Virus record (IMG/VR): IMGVR_UViG_3300024344_000011
Location: 1 to 58,236 of that record
Strand: one strand, 5' to 3'
Source of the DNA: a virus
DNA length: 58,236 nt
Shown: in pieces, positions 42,001 to 50,867 of the stretch
Layout: every line of letters begins with the position of its first letter
How positions within the stretch are numbered: position 1 is the first letter of the stretch
Translations under genes and position numbers: made by a program
The notes under the pieces: model-generated
Seen by the model: the letters and a program-made list of their open reading frames with translations, nothing else
The model's database searches: none
Told to the model about the DNA's origin: nothing

Positions 42001-42505
42001 ACGAGGTTTATCAGCATTGAAAGGCGCTAGTGAAAGAACAGCTCTTGCGGGTTTTGCATTGTTATTTGCTCCTGGAGCAACATTAACAACTGCTATAGGT
42101 TCTTATGGTTTAAGAGCTTTATTAAGATCGCCTCAAGCAATGAAATTTTTAGCTACTCGACCAAGAGGTGTTAAAACTGAAGATGAAATATTAGCTAAAT
42201 CTAACTTTATTAAAAGACTTACAACTCGTGGCATTACTCAACCTATTGCAGGAGAAACTTCAAGAGGACAACAAAGAGCGCAAGACTTTATAGAAGAGCA
42301 AGCTAAAGAAGTATTTAAAGAAGCAACCCCCGAAGGAACAGAGCAAGTAACAGAAACACAAACAGAAACAGTAAGACCAAAAAAAGTATCTATGCCAATG
42401 CCTCCTCCTCAATCTAATCCTCCAGGGATAGAAAGAAAGATTGCATTAGGAGCAGCTGGAAATAGTCCACTTAATCAAGCATTATTAAGAAGTAGGAGTG
42501 TGTAA
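39038..42505 (+). CDS. Large internal virion/ejection protein
   Basis: 1155 residues. N-terminal charged region; residues about 160-250 are hydrophobic and Gly/Ala-rich (APIALGTAGAIAAPLTGGAS, LTSLGAGAGTFAGVLADEG), which could insert in membranes. Helical Lys/Glu-rich body (residues 300-950). A second hydrophobic patch near 1015-1040 (ALAGFALLFAPGATLTTAIG) and a C-terminal Pro-rich tail ending GAAGNSPLNQALLRSRSV. Large helical proteins of this kind in podoviruses are ejected to make a trans-envelope channel; that role is inferred. Confidence 0.65.
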   Translation: MALSPKDELVIRKGIQDGKFDEQTTEIMINALKGDEGALSQISPSTPYSALKNRLSSNRKNKITTSGKDYFDKDVDYKTGVQNLGFRSKWARRDNDEERDLFLNKSVGEKGIDWDRDTQGRYVLTPRGQQKIGLNATEKKLAIDETGMSFDDVIEFFSAYGAPIALGTAGAIAAPLTGGASLGVLPYLGLTSLGAGAGTFAGVLADEGIEAIEGYQAEKATDVFQRAALEALFAAAAEGVVGGAILGGLRVAKGPGASLTPGLGGARGEATQSNFAEAILKKDKSLLPPEIAKGKGSLFETILDPANANKVVEIEGQQVTLGQLGQDVANMMPNVKNLSDKEILATAQKVAEVIFPNKKAQARNAQAFASAIRAMKGMLNKKKTLNPSDIQKALNDAFPDDKVLKENIDVTSNKLTQLLQEAFGKKGVKSIKGRKGSPKLLDENEIAQRIEVGKRIFQNQTNAGYLAVENLLNNVSKDFLPKLNSDGLLFSKIADELDEISKTVFNGKELKKFSDFLRTKTKPSSSLSELNHIRSVLRGVAFDGTIDDAAKKAAREGVKTLDKKINFFKEQLGTLARSKSGRGIKKGVKRDVEKAFKVLDDTEQFYKDGIGKFRSKEIEEILIKAQADGLRFDDIVNLVGDKKGLNLLLNVMNPTRLKTFQPFKDRRLTQAIKFSETESPLVTNYINKNLRANASEQTINNDPFVQYMRAAQKENMEINKLINETLGKGSTRTDQLLKKSLAAAHWTRMFGDEALTNSKGFGLQPKGGVSEIGVESQMVINPKNLWKEFTENKYALEEIYGKTEYKELVDILKTMKDDAVDALPLSNFTDIAGKRAGTLINRLKEQKQALDFQQTRGDTVRAILAARNNPDALSQLGKRFIKADVSPTEVTELKSVLITNGGLSKQQADDLFTDMALEKILPTADQLAGDDLMNGIITNQLDNFVGDGAKYNRELLEELFGGGQQGKIVYDNLKDLWRYSKLISESSTRGLSALKGASERTALAGFALLFAPGATLTTAIGSYGLRALLRSPQAMKFLATRPRGVKTEDEILAKSNFIKRLTTRGITQPIAGETSRGQQRAQDFIEEQAKEVFKEATPEGTEQVTETQTETVRPKKVSMPMPPPQSNPPGIERKIALGAAGNSPLNQALLRSRSV

Positions 42506-45500
42506 TGGCTGATGATTCAATGGATGCTTGGTATGAATTATTTGGACAGGACGGGCAAGTAACAGATGTCGGACAAGATGTATTAGTTTCTACAGGGCCA
42601 ACTGGTCGATCTACTTCTGCTATCGATGTTGAAGACTTTACTATGGGTTATAGGGGAGTCGAGCAATTCCAAGGTAAAGAGGCAGCTGATGCTTGGGCTT
42701 TAGAAAATGCCAATACCTACAATATAGATCCTGATAGTATTAATATATTTCTTGAAACAGAAACTTATGATCCAACCGCTGTAATCAATAATGAAGTTGA
42801 TTTTACTGTTGGCGGATATGATACAGATTTAGAAAAACAAGGTTTTCAAGCTAGTGATGCTGGACAAATGATTGTCACAGGAGATGAAGATACTCAAGCA
42901 ACAATCAGTTATCCTGATGATGAGATATATGGCCCTAGTGCCGGATTGACAGTTGACGCTGCTTCAATATATGGAACTCCTGATTTAGTTGTAGGTGAGC
43001 CTGTTTCTGGAGAGGGTGGTGTAACTATTCTTAATCCAAAAGGTTTAGCTTTTGGAGGTGATTCCCCATTACTTTCTTCTTACAATACTCTTGCTCGTGC
43101 TAGTAAAACTATTCCTTTTGCGGGACAAGCCGGAGCTAATTTAGGTGATGGAATGGATGGCGAAACATGGATAGCTATTTATGAAGATGTATTGCCTGAA
43201 GATTTAGTCTCAATGGTTGCTTCTTCTTTTGGTATTGCGTGGTCTCCAAAAACAAAAACAAAAAAAACAACAAAAACAGATGGAAGCTCTACCACAACAG
43301 GAGGTTCAACAGATGGTGGAACAACAACGATAGATATAGGGGGATCAGGAGACGGTGATTACACTAGCACAATTTATGGGACAACTGCTACAGGGCCAGG
43401 TTCAACTGTTCCTAATTTAGGTTATTTTACGGACGAAGGTTTTGGGCCTTTCTTTACTCCCGATACTTCTTATTCTTCTTACGACACTTTTGTAAGTCCT
43501 TATACAGGCAACCCTTTAGCAACATTATTTGATGTTGGCTTAAGTTCAGACCAATTCTTCGGTGGCCCAGGAACAATGACCACCAACCAACCCTTATCAG
43601 CGTATGGATACACCGAAGACACATTCGCTCCTCCTGAAGGTGGTATCTTTAATCTTGATAGTTTTAGAGGTCTAAACTTAACACAAGGGTTATCTTTTGG
43701 AGACTACAAGCCAGCAGGTACATCAGTAATTACAGGAGGAGGGAATGTTGGAACAGGGCCAGGTGGAGGAATTAGTAGTGTATTTACAGGAGGACAGGGA
43801 ACAACAGGCACAGGAACAACAGGCTTAATAAATAATACAGGCTTAACGGGTGATTATGTAGCTCCTGGTGAAGATATTATTACCGAAAGTGGAGGCTCTT
43901 CCACAAGTAGCGGTGGTTTTGATATAACAGGAAGTCCGTTTTTAGATGCAGTTTTAGTAGGGGTAGCAGGAGATAGTCTTTACAATTTCTTATTTGGCGA
44001 AGGCGAAACCCAAGGATATGCGGGTAAAATAGGACAGGGTATAAAAGATTTCTTTACAGGAACAGATACTAAAATCATATCTCCAGGCGATGCTAGTGTT
44101 TATGAATGGGGGCCAGATACTTTTGGTGAAAGTACCGCAACAATGAAGGGGTTAGGGCCAGCAAGAATATCTTTTGAATTTGGATACAATAATATAGATG
44201 CTTACAATAAAATGGTAGCTGATGGTAAATTTACCGGAACATTTGATGAATACAATAAAGCAATGTTGGACAGTTACGAAAAATTTGTAACAGAAGAATG
44301 GGGTAGTGAAACATGGGCTGGAGAAAGTTCAGTTATTGAACAGAAGACATTTGAAGGTGATTATGATGAACCATTTAAAATGTCCGAAGAGGAAATAGAT
44401 GAAAGTTTAAGTGCGGAAGAGGAAACTAATTTTGAAAATGCAACAGAAGATAGTGTTAATAGTTTCTTAGAAAGTATAAACTTTAATGGAAATGCTAGCT
44501 CTTTCTTAACTGGGTTACAAAATGCTGGATTTTCGTACCAACCTGGCGAGTTAACATGGACTACTGGTGTAGATGGATCAACATTAAGTCAAGCAGTTGG
44601 AGGTTATAAGACAATAACATTGTCAGCAGCAGATGTTGCTTCAGGCGGTAAATATGCCAACTCTGGAAAAGTAGCTGGAGATGTTGTGACAGTAGGAGAA
44701 GGTGGAGAAATTTTAACAGGAATGGATGCTCTTAATGCTGAAGTACTTACATTTTTTTCTGATATAACTCCTGATTTTATTGAAGATTCTCTTGATGTTG
44801 TAGGAAATTCAATACCACCAGGAGTAAAAAAAGGTTTAACTATCTTAGCGCAAATAGGTGGTGGTATCGAAGGTATTACCGAAGCCCTTAAATTTATAGA
44901 TGATCCCGAACCTGAAACAGCATTACGAGCAGCTTCAGGAGTGTTAGCAGCTACAGGACAATTTGGAATGGCTCTAGCTGTTAAAGCAGTAGCTGAACTT
45001 GTCGATGCTATTTTTGGTGGTTATGATCAGCCCTCACATAGATCAGTTTATGCAAATTTAGATTTTGATGACTTTGATCCACTTGGTTACTCTCAAGGTG
45101 ATTATGATTCGGGTAAAGCAGCCGGAGAAGGTATGAATGAACTTATGGTGAATATTATGAGTGATGTTATGCTTGATGATTTAAAAGCATTGGAAGATGA
45201 ATATGGCATAGATATTAAGGGCGATTTACAAATTCATTATTCTGCTCTGGACGGCTTCTTCTATACTATTGGCAACGAAGATGTAACAGGATTTCTAGAA
45301 AGATTAGATGCAAGAGACGGTGGAAAAGATATTGAACCTTATGAAATGTATAGAAGAAATTTAGGAACTTTAGACTTTGATAATAATGAAAGATTATTAG
45401 AGCAGTTAGGTGAATTTAAAGAAACTATTATTAGTGATATGAGAAGAGTATTAGATGCTGGTTATACCGACTTTAGTGATTTCCAAATGAAGCTATCTGA

Positions 45501-45696
45501 AGCTGGTTTAGAAGAAGCTTATAATAGTTTAGTAGATTCCGGCATGACAGAAAATGAAATTCAAATGTATCTTTTAGGCACTATCAATGTAGCTGGTGGA
45601 CAGGGGGGAAATAGTCCTCTACTTAGTTGGGCTTTAAGAAACGGAAAATTTGGTGACGGTGGATTAGCTAATCTTGCAACGAGGTATGCCGCTTAA
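42505..45696 (+). CDS. Large virion protein with Gly/Thr-rich centre
   Basis: 1063 residues. Acidic N-terminus, a Thr/Gly-rich middle (TKTKKTTKTDGSSTTTGGST, GTGPGGGISSVFTGGQG) and a helical C-terminal part. It ends GGNSPLLSWALRNGKFGDGG and LANLATRYAA, sharing the GNSPL...L.R ending with the preceding protein and the GGLANL element with the one at 35133. Likely an internal virion protein. Its TAA shares TTAA with the stop of the convergent helicase gene. Confidence 0.6.
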   Translation: MADDSMDAWYELFGQDGQVTDVGQDVLVSTGPTGRSTSAIDVEDFTMGYRGVEQFQGKEAADAWALENANTYNIDPDSINIFLETETYDPTAVINNEVDFTVGGYDTDLEKQGFQASDAGQMIVTGDEDTQATISYPDDEIYGPSAGLTVDAASIYGTPDLVVGEPVSGEGGVTILNPKGLAFGGDSPLLSSYNTLARASKTIPFAGQAGANLGDGMDGETWIAIYEDVLPEDLVSMVASSFGIAWSPKTKTKKTTKTDGSSTTTGGSTDGGTTTIDIGGSGDGDYTSTIYGTTATGPGSTVPNLGYFTDEGFGPFFTPDTSYSSYDTFVSPYTGNPLATLFDVGLSSDQFFGGPGTMTTNQPLSAYGYTEDTFAPPEGGIFNLDSFRGLNLTQGLSFGDYKPAGTSVITGGGNVGTGPGGGISSVFTGGQGTTGTGTTGLINNTGLTGDYVAPGEDIITESGGSSTSSGGFDITGSPFLDAVLVGVAGDSLYNFLFGEGETQGYAGKIGQGIKDFFTGTDTKIISPGDASVYEWGPDTFGESTATMKGLGPARISFEFGYNNIDAYNKMVADGKFTGTFDEYNKAMLDSYEKFVTEEWGSETWAGESSVIEQKTFEGDYDEPFKMSEEEIDESLSAEEETNFENATEDSVNSFLESINFNGNASSFLTGLQNAGFSYQPGELTWTTGVDGSTLSQAVGGYKTITLSAADVASGGKYANSGKVAGDVVTVGEGGEILTGMDALNAEVLTFFSDITPDFIEDSLDVVGNSIPPGVKKGLTILAQIGGGIEGITEALKFIDDPEPETALRAASGVLAATGQFGMALAVKAVAELVDAIFGGYDQPSHRSVYANLDFDDFDPLGYSQGDYDSGKAAGEGMNELMVNIMSDVMLDDLKALEDEYGIDIKGDLQIHYSALDGFFYTIGNEDVTGFLERLDARDGGKDIEPYEMYRRNLGTLDFDNNERLLEQLGEFKETIISDMRRVLDAGYTDFSDFQMKLSEAGLEEAYNSLVDSGMTENEIQMYLLGTINVAGGQGGNSPLLSWALRNGKFGDGGLANLATRYAA

Positions 45697-47738
45697 GCTC
45701 CTGTTGTAAATTCTCCATCTCCTTCTGCAAATGGGCCATCGGGAACATCTAACCACTTCTTACTTTTTGATCCTAAAGCCATAGCTTTAACAATTCTATT
45801 TGTATCAATTAAAGTTTGAACCATGTCTTGAAGATTGTTTATACCTCTATCATGAAAACGAGGTGTCAATCTTTCTTTATGATAAGCAATACCGTTTGCT
45901 CTTCCTGTTTGTGTAAAGGGTTTACCTTCGTAAGCAGCTTGTTTAATACACATAACTAATTCTTGTAGATCTATTTCTGTTCCGTGACGAGCCATACCGA
46001 GTTCCTCACTGCAACCTTCTAACAAACCATTTTTTGTGTTTCTTAAAAAAGTTCTTATCTCTCTGTTAGCAGGGCCATTTGATTTAACAACAGCTCCATG
46101 AGCAACTCTATTTCTTCTAAAGTCCACCCCTAAAGTTTTGCATATATATTTCATTTCACTTTCAGGAGGAGTCCACATAGCCATAGCAAATCTTAGACCA
46201 TCTACGATAGCAGAAGTTCCCCGAATAAGATTTCTTGCGTGTTCAGGTGTTGTGACGGGGTGTTTCATATCTACCTTAGCCATGTGATGTATTATTAACC
46301 AGGTTGCATTGGTTTCGGTTGATAGACTAGCAAAATATCCTGTTACAAAACTACCCATAGCCGGATCAGCATTTATATCGGCATAAACAAAAGAACTTAG
46401 TGGATCAATAACAACAAGAACTACATCTTCAATTTTTTTTATTTGGTCGCATATATTTCTCCATTCAGGAGTAATTTGTGGTCTGCCTTTTTCAACAGTA
46501 ACAATTGGAACTGTTCCTCCGTAATTAGGAAAAGGAATAATTTTTAAATCATGTCCTGTCTCTCTAAACCGATAACCTTCGTCATCTAACGAATCAATTC
46601 TTCTATGTATCTCGTCTGCCTCATCCTCAGCAGTCATTATAACAACTGAACCATTTTTAGTAATAGGGCTATCAAATACTCTATCTCTTCCCGGAGTTCC
46701 ATAAGCAAGTTTTAAACCCATATCTAAAGTTAACAGACCTTTACCCGTATCGCCCTGAGCCGCTAAAACTCCTGCAACACCTTGTGGTAAAGTTTCTTCT
46801 ATCAAATATTTATAAGGAGGGGCAGTGCCTCTAGTGTACTTAGAAGCTGATAAAGTTTTATCAAGAAGGTTAATAACTTTTCTATCGCCTTCTTCTAATG
46901 ATAAGAAATTATATATATTAAAGTTTTCTGTTACAGCATCAGCGGCATCCCAACCCTTGGGTTTTCCTTTATGTGGTTGTAATACTCTGACTGATTTACA
47001 AAAACCTATAAGATAGGTAGCAACTGATTCAGCATATTTTAAACCAGGTTCATCGTTATCAGGCCATATGATAATGTCTTTGTTTTCCAAAGGAGACCAA
47101 TCGGTTTTATCAAGAGGAGCAGATGATCCGGCCATAGCAGAAGTAGCTACATAGTCTTTTAAAGTAAGCGCATCTACACACTTTTCTCCTTCAACTATTA
47201 TAATATTATCTGAATTAGCTACTTTAGAAAGATTATAAAGTGGACGAACAGACGGCATTTTATAATCGCCATTAGCTAATTGAGGTAAAAAAGTTTTATT
47301 GCCATCATTAAACTCTTTTCTAATAACCGTGCAAACCAGGTTGCCATGAATATCTGTATAAGGATACTCAGCAACAACCCTTCCTTTTTCTTTTGTTGGT
47401 TGTTTTGGAGGAGGGGTATATTCAATAGGATTATTTACTCCTAAAAATTTTCCTATATCTTCAATGGCTTCGACAAAGTTAACATTCTTTTTATACTTCC
47501 AAACCTCAATGAAGTCTGAAAACATTCTGTCTTTATCTGAGGTATTAAACTCTCCTCCTACACCATTTTTAGAAGGATCAAGACTAAAAGAAACAGATTG
47601 GCCCCTACTACCATCTAAATCTCCAATAACAAATTCTGTCCCAATAACTTTACCAGCCGGGAAAAGATGAAAATATATATCGGCTAGTCTGCTAGAGCAT
47701 TGTCTTTTGAATTGATCTATCTCCCTATTCTGCTCCAT
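45693..47738 (-). CDS. TOPRIM primase-helicase
   Basis: 681 residues. An N-terminal region without zinc finger; a TOPRIM domain with IVEGEKCVDA (residues 181-190) and IIIWPDNDEPG (222-232), supplying the Glu and DxD; then a RepA/AAA_25-type helicase with AAQGDTGKGLLTLD (Walker A, 326-339) and VVLVVIDPLSSF (Walker B, 439-450), plus a downstream IIHHMAK sensor. It would prime and unwind at the phage fork. The gene is last in the leftward replication operon, overlaps the nuclease gene by 14 bases, and meets the virion block tail to tail. Confidence 0.88.
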   Translation of the reverse strand: MEQNREIDQFKRQCSSRLADIYFHLFPAGKVIGTEFVIGDLDGSRGQSVSFSLDPSKNGVGGEFNTSDKDRMFSDFIEVWKYKKNVNFVEAIEDIGKFLGVNNPIEYTPPPKQPTKEKGRVVAEYPYTDIHGNLVCTVIRKEFNDGNKTFLPQLANGDYKMPSVRPLYNLSKVANSDNIIIVEGEKCVDALTLKDYVATSAMAGSSAPLDKTDWSPLENKDIIIWPDNDEPGLKYAESVATYLIGFCKSVRVLQPHKGKPKGWDAADAVTENFNIYNFLSLEEGDRKVINLLDKTLSASKYTRGTAPPYKYLIEETLPQGVAGVLAAQGDTGKGLLTLDMGLKLAYGTPGRDRVFDSPITKNGSVVIMTAEDEADEIHRRIDSLDDEGYRFRETGHDLKIIPFPNYGGTVPIVTVEKGRPQITPEWRNICDQIKKIEDVVLVVIDPLSSFVYADINADPAMGSFVTGYFASLSTETNATWLIIHHMAKVDMKHPVTTPEHARNLIRGTSAIVDGLRFAMAMWTPPESEMKYICKTLGVDFRRNRVAHGAVVKSNGPANREIRTFLRNTKNGLLEGCSEELGMARHGTEIDLQELVMCIKQAAYEGKPFTQTGRANGIAYHKERLTPRFHDRGINNLQDMVQTLIDTNRIVKAMALGSKSKKWLDVPDGPFAEGDGEFTTGA

Positions 47739-48486
47739 CTACATCCCAACATCTTTTACTAAATTCACAAAACCTACAATTAAAATGGTCTCTGTCAAAA
47801 GCTACTCGTGGCATTAACTCTTGAGCATCAGTAGCCTTAAGTATTAAAGCCGCCTTATCAGAGCATTCTTGAGCAAACTGTGAATCAAATAAAACCCTTT
47901 CATGGTATATCTCTTGTGTATTTTTATTAACAACTGTAAAGAGAGCCGGATTTTCTGTTAATCCCATGTAATATTGATAAACAACTATCTGAGCAAAATA
48001 AACCTTGTTAGTTTTTGCTACTCCATTTTTTTTAAATTTTTTCCAATTGCTATCGTTAGCTGATTTGCATTCCCAAAGATACGGATAGTCTTCCTCAAAA
48101 GGACTAGCCATAATGATCCCGTCAACATGGCCCTTTATTCTGTCATTGTAATGAGAAAAACCAAACTGTTTACCCGTTTTATCTTTTTCTCTAACACTAA
48201 AACCTGCTTTGGTAAGCCACCCTATAGCCATATCTTCAAAAGCATTCCCTGTTCCAAATATTCTGAGTGTTCTTCCCTCAAAATGTTTATCAGGTTCAAG
48301 TCCTAACAACCGATATTGTAATTTTCTTTTACAATCATCACCTATACTAGAACCACCAATATATTCTCGTCTTGGCTGTTGTTGATTATCTTTCTCTAAT
48401 TTATCATCTATAATTTCGTTAATCTCGTCAGAAATATCCCCAACAAGTTTATTTAATTTTATCTTTTTTTCTTCTGATTTTAACAT
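47725..48486 (-). CDS. Cas4/RecB-like nuclease with probable 4Fe-4S cluster
   Basis: 253 residues. PD-(D/E)XK core: GHVDGII (119-125, Asp122) and LWECKS (137-142, Glu139 and Lys141), then QIVVYQYYMG as the following conserved Q...Y helix. Cys52 plus CRFCEFSKRC near the C-terminus (C-x2-C-x5-C) match the one-plus-three cysteine Fe-S arrangement of Cas4 and AddB. No CRISPR is present; phage Cas4-like exonucleases in replication operons are thought to process ends for recombination. It lies between the DUF6511-like gene and the primase-helicase gene. Confidence 0.8.
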   Translation of the reverse strand: MLKSEEKKIKLNKLVGDISDEINEIIDDKLEKDNQQQPRREYIGGSSIGDDCKRKLQYRLLGLEPDKHFEGRTLRIFGTGNAFEDMAIGWLTKAGFSVREKDKTGKQFGFSHYNDRIKGHVDGIIMASPFEEDYPYLWECKSANDSNWKKFKKNGVAKTNKVYFAQIVVYQYYMGLTENPALFTVVNKNTQEIYHERVLFDSQFAQECSDKAALILKATDAQELMPRVAFDRDHFNCRFCEFSKRCWDVDGAE

Positions 48487-48512
48487 TAAGGATCTTCCTC
48501 TTTCCTTTTGCT

Positions 48513-49025
48513 CTAGAACGGGATTTCATCATCGTAAGGTTCGTAGTATTTTTTATTCTTACCTTTTCCCGTAACTTTTACTTTTCTTCCCTCGATAACT
48601 TCATGCCCTTTTTCTGGAACCTCTAGGCCATTTACATTCATAAACTCTTCCACACCTTCAGGGTTATCATCACTGATTCGTATATGTAAGTTATCTCTAT
48701 AACCATTAATTATTTTTACAACAAAATCAATAACTTCCTGTTTTTCTAAATCGTTAAAAGATTTATCAAAACCTATCTCCTCAAACATTGGCAGTAATGT
48801 ATTTTTAACAGTATCAATTACAGCTTCATACTCTGTATCTGTTCCTTTATAATCCATATTGTATCCTATATTTTTAGAAAAAAAATTTTGTCCGTCTCTG
48901 CATCCAAACCAAGCTATCGGAATAGATCGAGAAAAATCATGATAACCATAATTATGATAACCCAGGCTATGACATAATCCACAGACACGTTTTCCTCTTT
49001 TTTCTTTTACACAACTTTTAAACAT
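48513..49025 (-). CDS. Zinc-finger protein with SSB-like acidic tail (DUF6511-like?)
   Basis: 170 residues. N-terminal RVCGLCHSLGYHNYG, later AWFGCRDG, suggests a zinc knuckle; then a helical domain (AVIDTVKNTLLPMFEEIGFD to IINGYRD); the C-terminus EPYDDEIPF matches the DDxIPF tail used by SSB proteins to recruit partners. The overall order recalls DUF6511 proteins of other phages; this is tentative. A shorter start (48857) is possible. TTGACA read leftwards (49048-49053) with an 18-base spacer may be an internal promoter just upstream. Confidence 0.6.
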   Translation of the reverse strand: MFKSCVKEKRGKRVCGLCHSLGYHNYGYHDFSRSIPIAWFGCRDGQNFFSKNIGYNMDYKGTDTEYEAVIDTVKNTLLPMFEEIGFDKSFNDLEKQEVIDFVVKIINGYRDNLHIRISDDNPEGVEEFMNVNGLEVPEKGHEVIEGRKVKVTGKGKNKKYYEPYDDEIPF

Positions 49026-49091
49026 TTGAAAACACCCGAGTAAACCCTGTCAACAAACCAGAGATTTATGGATTTACCCAGGTGCCACTTA

Positions 49092-49391
49092 CTACAACCC
49101 AAATTCAGATTTCTTCTGAGAGGCATAAGAGGTAGCGCAACCCATGGCTTTTGCTACTTCTGTTACCGTTTTACCCTCCGAGAAAAGCGTGCGAAACCTT
49201 TCTAGTTTTTCCTCGTTAGGCTTACGCCCACGAGTTTCTATATTGGGTATTTCTCCTGAATCTATCTTTCCCTGCAATGAGCCAATAGTATGTTCAAGTT
49301 TTTCTGTAACTTTACCAATATCCTGATAAGCTTTTTGCAAACTTTGAATATCTTTTTTAACCTGAGAGGCCGTTAGTTTATCGCCTCCCAT
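49092..49391 (-). CDS. Coiled-coil plus HTH DNA-binding protein
   Basis: 99 residues. An N-terminal coiled coil (residues 8-47, heptads with K, L, I) is followed by RGRKPNEEKLERFRTLFSEG, then KTVTEVAKAMGCATSYASQK, a resolvase-type helix-turn-helix with TV.EVAK.MG as the first helix and turn. Likely a small DNA-binding regulator or replication accessory. It sits two bases from the SSB-like gene. Confidence 0.7.
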   Translation of the reverse strand: MGGDKLTASQVKKDIQSLQKAYQDIGKVTEKLEHTIGSLQGKIDSGEIPNIETRGRKPNEEKLERFRTLFSEGKTVTEVAKAMGCATSYASQKKSEFGL

Positions 49392-49393
49392 AA

Positions 49394-50050
49394 CTATATA
49401 CCAAAGTCGGCTGCTTTCGAGGCTGCTGTAGCTGTATTCCCGGTTGGTTTCACAACCTCAGCCTTTTTCTCAAAAGTTTTAGTTGAAGTGTCTACAACCT
49501 TGTTAGTAAAGTATTGAGCAAAGTCTGCATAACGAGGATCATCAGCAGTAATTACACCTTGCCAAGGATTAAAAGTATTTTTATCTCCATACTCAGCATT
49601 CGGCTCTATCTCCACATCAACAACAGCATTCATACCTTCAAGTTCAGCATAAGAACATTTTCTTAAATTCTTAGCTTTTTCAGATACATCGTCATGCTCA
49701 AGGCCGTAATGTGATTCTATCAATCTTCTGACTATTAAATTAGAAAAAGTAACACTCTTTTGTTGCCCCTCACTTAATGGAGCGCCATAGACATTCATGT
49801 TTTTCCAAAATTTTCTTGTAGAAAAATCAGGGCTTATAACCGTAAAACATAATGCAAAATAATGTAGTGGGCTTGCTCCTGACTTCCTGTAGAAATTTGG
49901 AATAAACTCCCCATTAAACACATCCATGTTTTCAGGATGTTCTACTGTATTGTTTCGATCAATACTTATTTCCACAGCATAAAGTCCAGGTGGTAATGGG
50001 GTATTGTCACTTGTTTTGGTTTCTGTTTGAAATTCATTAAAATCAGGCAT
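49394..50050 (-). CDS. SSB-like protein (DUF669-type) partner of Sak4
   Basis: 218 residues. PLPPGLYAVEISIDRNNT, then LHYFALCFTVISPDFSTRKF with WKNMNVYG, has the strand pattern of the phage single-strand-binding-like DUF669 family (YAV.I....., F.V.S......R..W.N...). The C-terminus is low-complexity (TFEKKAEVVKPTGNTATAAS). Its location next to a Sak4-type ATPase, which works with an SSB, supports the call; the family assignment is by eye. The start overlaps the ATPase gene by eight bases. Confidence 0.55.
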   Translation of the reverse strand: MPDFNEFQTETKTSDNTPLPPGLYAVEISIDRNNTVEHPENMDVFNGEFIPNFYRKSGASPLHYFALCFTVISPDFSTRKFWKNMNVYGAPLSEGQQKSVTFSNLIVRRLIESHYGLEHDDVSEKAKNLRKCSYAELEGMNAVVDVEIEPNAEYGDKNTFNPWQGVITADDPRYADFAQYFTNKVVDTSTKTFEKKAEVVKPTGNTATAASKAADFGI

Positions 50051-50867
50051 TCTTTTTCTCCTTAGTTTGCGTTGGTAATAATTTTGTTAATAATTGTTTT
50101 AAGTTAGGCTCTTCATAAGTCTGAAGTTTACCTGAACGGTCTTTTGCCGGATAACCGAAATCATTATCTGTAGTACAAATAAATTTTCTTGATCGTGATT
50201 TATGGCCATCTTTGTCGACTTCATCAACAAAGGCATAAGTAATAACTTGATCGACAATACCGGGAAGTTCCCTAGATATTTTTTGGCCTTCAAGCTGTAA
50301 GGCATAAACGGGTTGTCCTAAATCATCTTGATACTCATCAAGAACAGAACAGAATATGACATTCTTATTACGGGTATGCTGTAATTGAATAAGCCATTCC
50401 ATTAACTCTCTACCTATTTGTCCATAACAACCTCGAGTATCAAGTGCGCCTGTCTTCGTAAAATTTTGTGGATTTTGTTGAGCCGCTAGTAAAGCTAATC
50501 GAGCCGCAACAGTTATCGAATCAACAAATAAAGTCTTTGATTTCTCAATAGCTTCTTTTACATCAGCCATTTGTTCACTACAGACATCATAATGCGCTTG
50601 GCTATACTTTGCCTTTGGATTTTGAATAGCCGGATTAAATCCACCAGCTAAACAAGCGATAGCTTGACACTGCGCCCAAGTTCGAGGTTGCAATGTATTT
50701 CCTTTAAAATCTCCGACAGCTAAATCTCCGGCTTCTAGGTCTATAAATAATGTGTGACGAGGATCTAAATGAGTAAGTAATGTTGTTTTACCAATACCAG
50801 GCTTGCCTGTAATTACGGCCTTTACTCCTGTAAATTGTTTGTTTCTTTCTTCTGCATTAACTAACAT
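50043..50867 (-). CDS. Sak4-like RecA-family ATPase
   Basis: 274 residues from ATG 50867, preceded by AAGGAGGGCAATA; a longer frame to 50936 overlaps the upstream gene and is rejected. Walker A VITGKPGIGKTT (18-29), Walker B KTLFVDSITVA (about 111-121), a conserved DTRGCYGQIGREL and a downstream NVIFCSVLDEY. This is the single-strand annealing/recombination ATPase family AAA_24/Sak4 found in phages lacking a full RecA. It should act with the adjacent SSB-like protein in recombination-dependent replication. Confidence 0.8.
   Translation of the reverse strand: MLVNAEERNKQFTGVKAVITGKPGIGKTTLLTHLDPRHTLFIDLEAGDLAVGDFKGNTLQPRTWAQCQAIACLAGGFNPAIQNPKAKYSQAHYDVCSEQMADVKEAIEKSKTLFVDSITVAARLALLAAQQNPQNFTKTGALDTRGCYGQIGRELMEWLIQLQHTRNKNVIFCSVLDEYQDDLGQPVYALQLEGQKISRELPGIVDQVITYAFVDEVDKDGHKSRSRKFICTTDNDFGYPAKDRSGKLQTYEEPNLKQLLTKLLPTQTKEKKNA

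Noticed and set aside
49025-50050. Integrase or resolvase in the HTH gene region
   Set aside because: The protein at 49092 has only a coiled coil and an HTH; there is no catalytic Ser/Tyr recombinase domain in the window, so no evidence of lysogeny.
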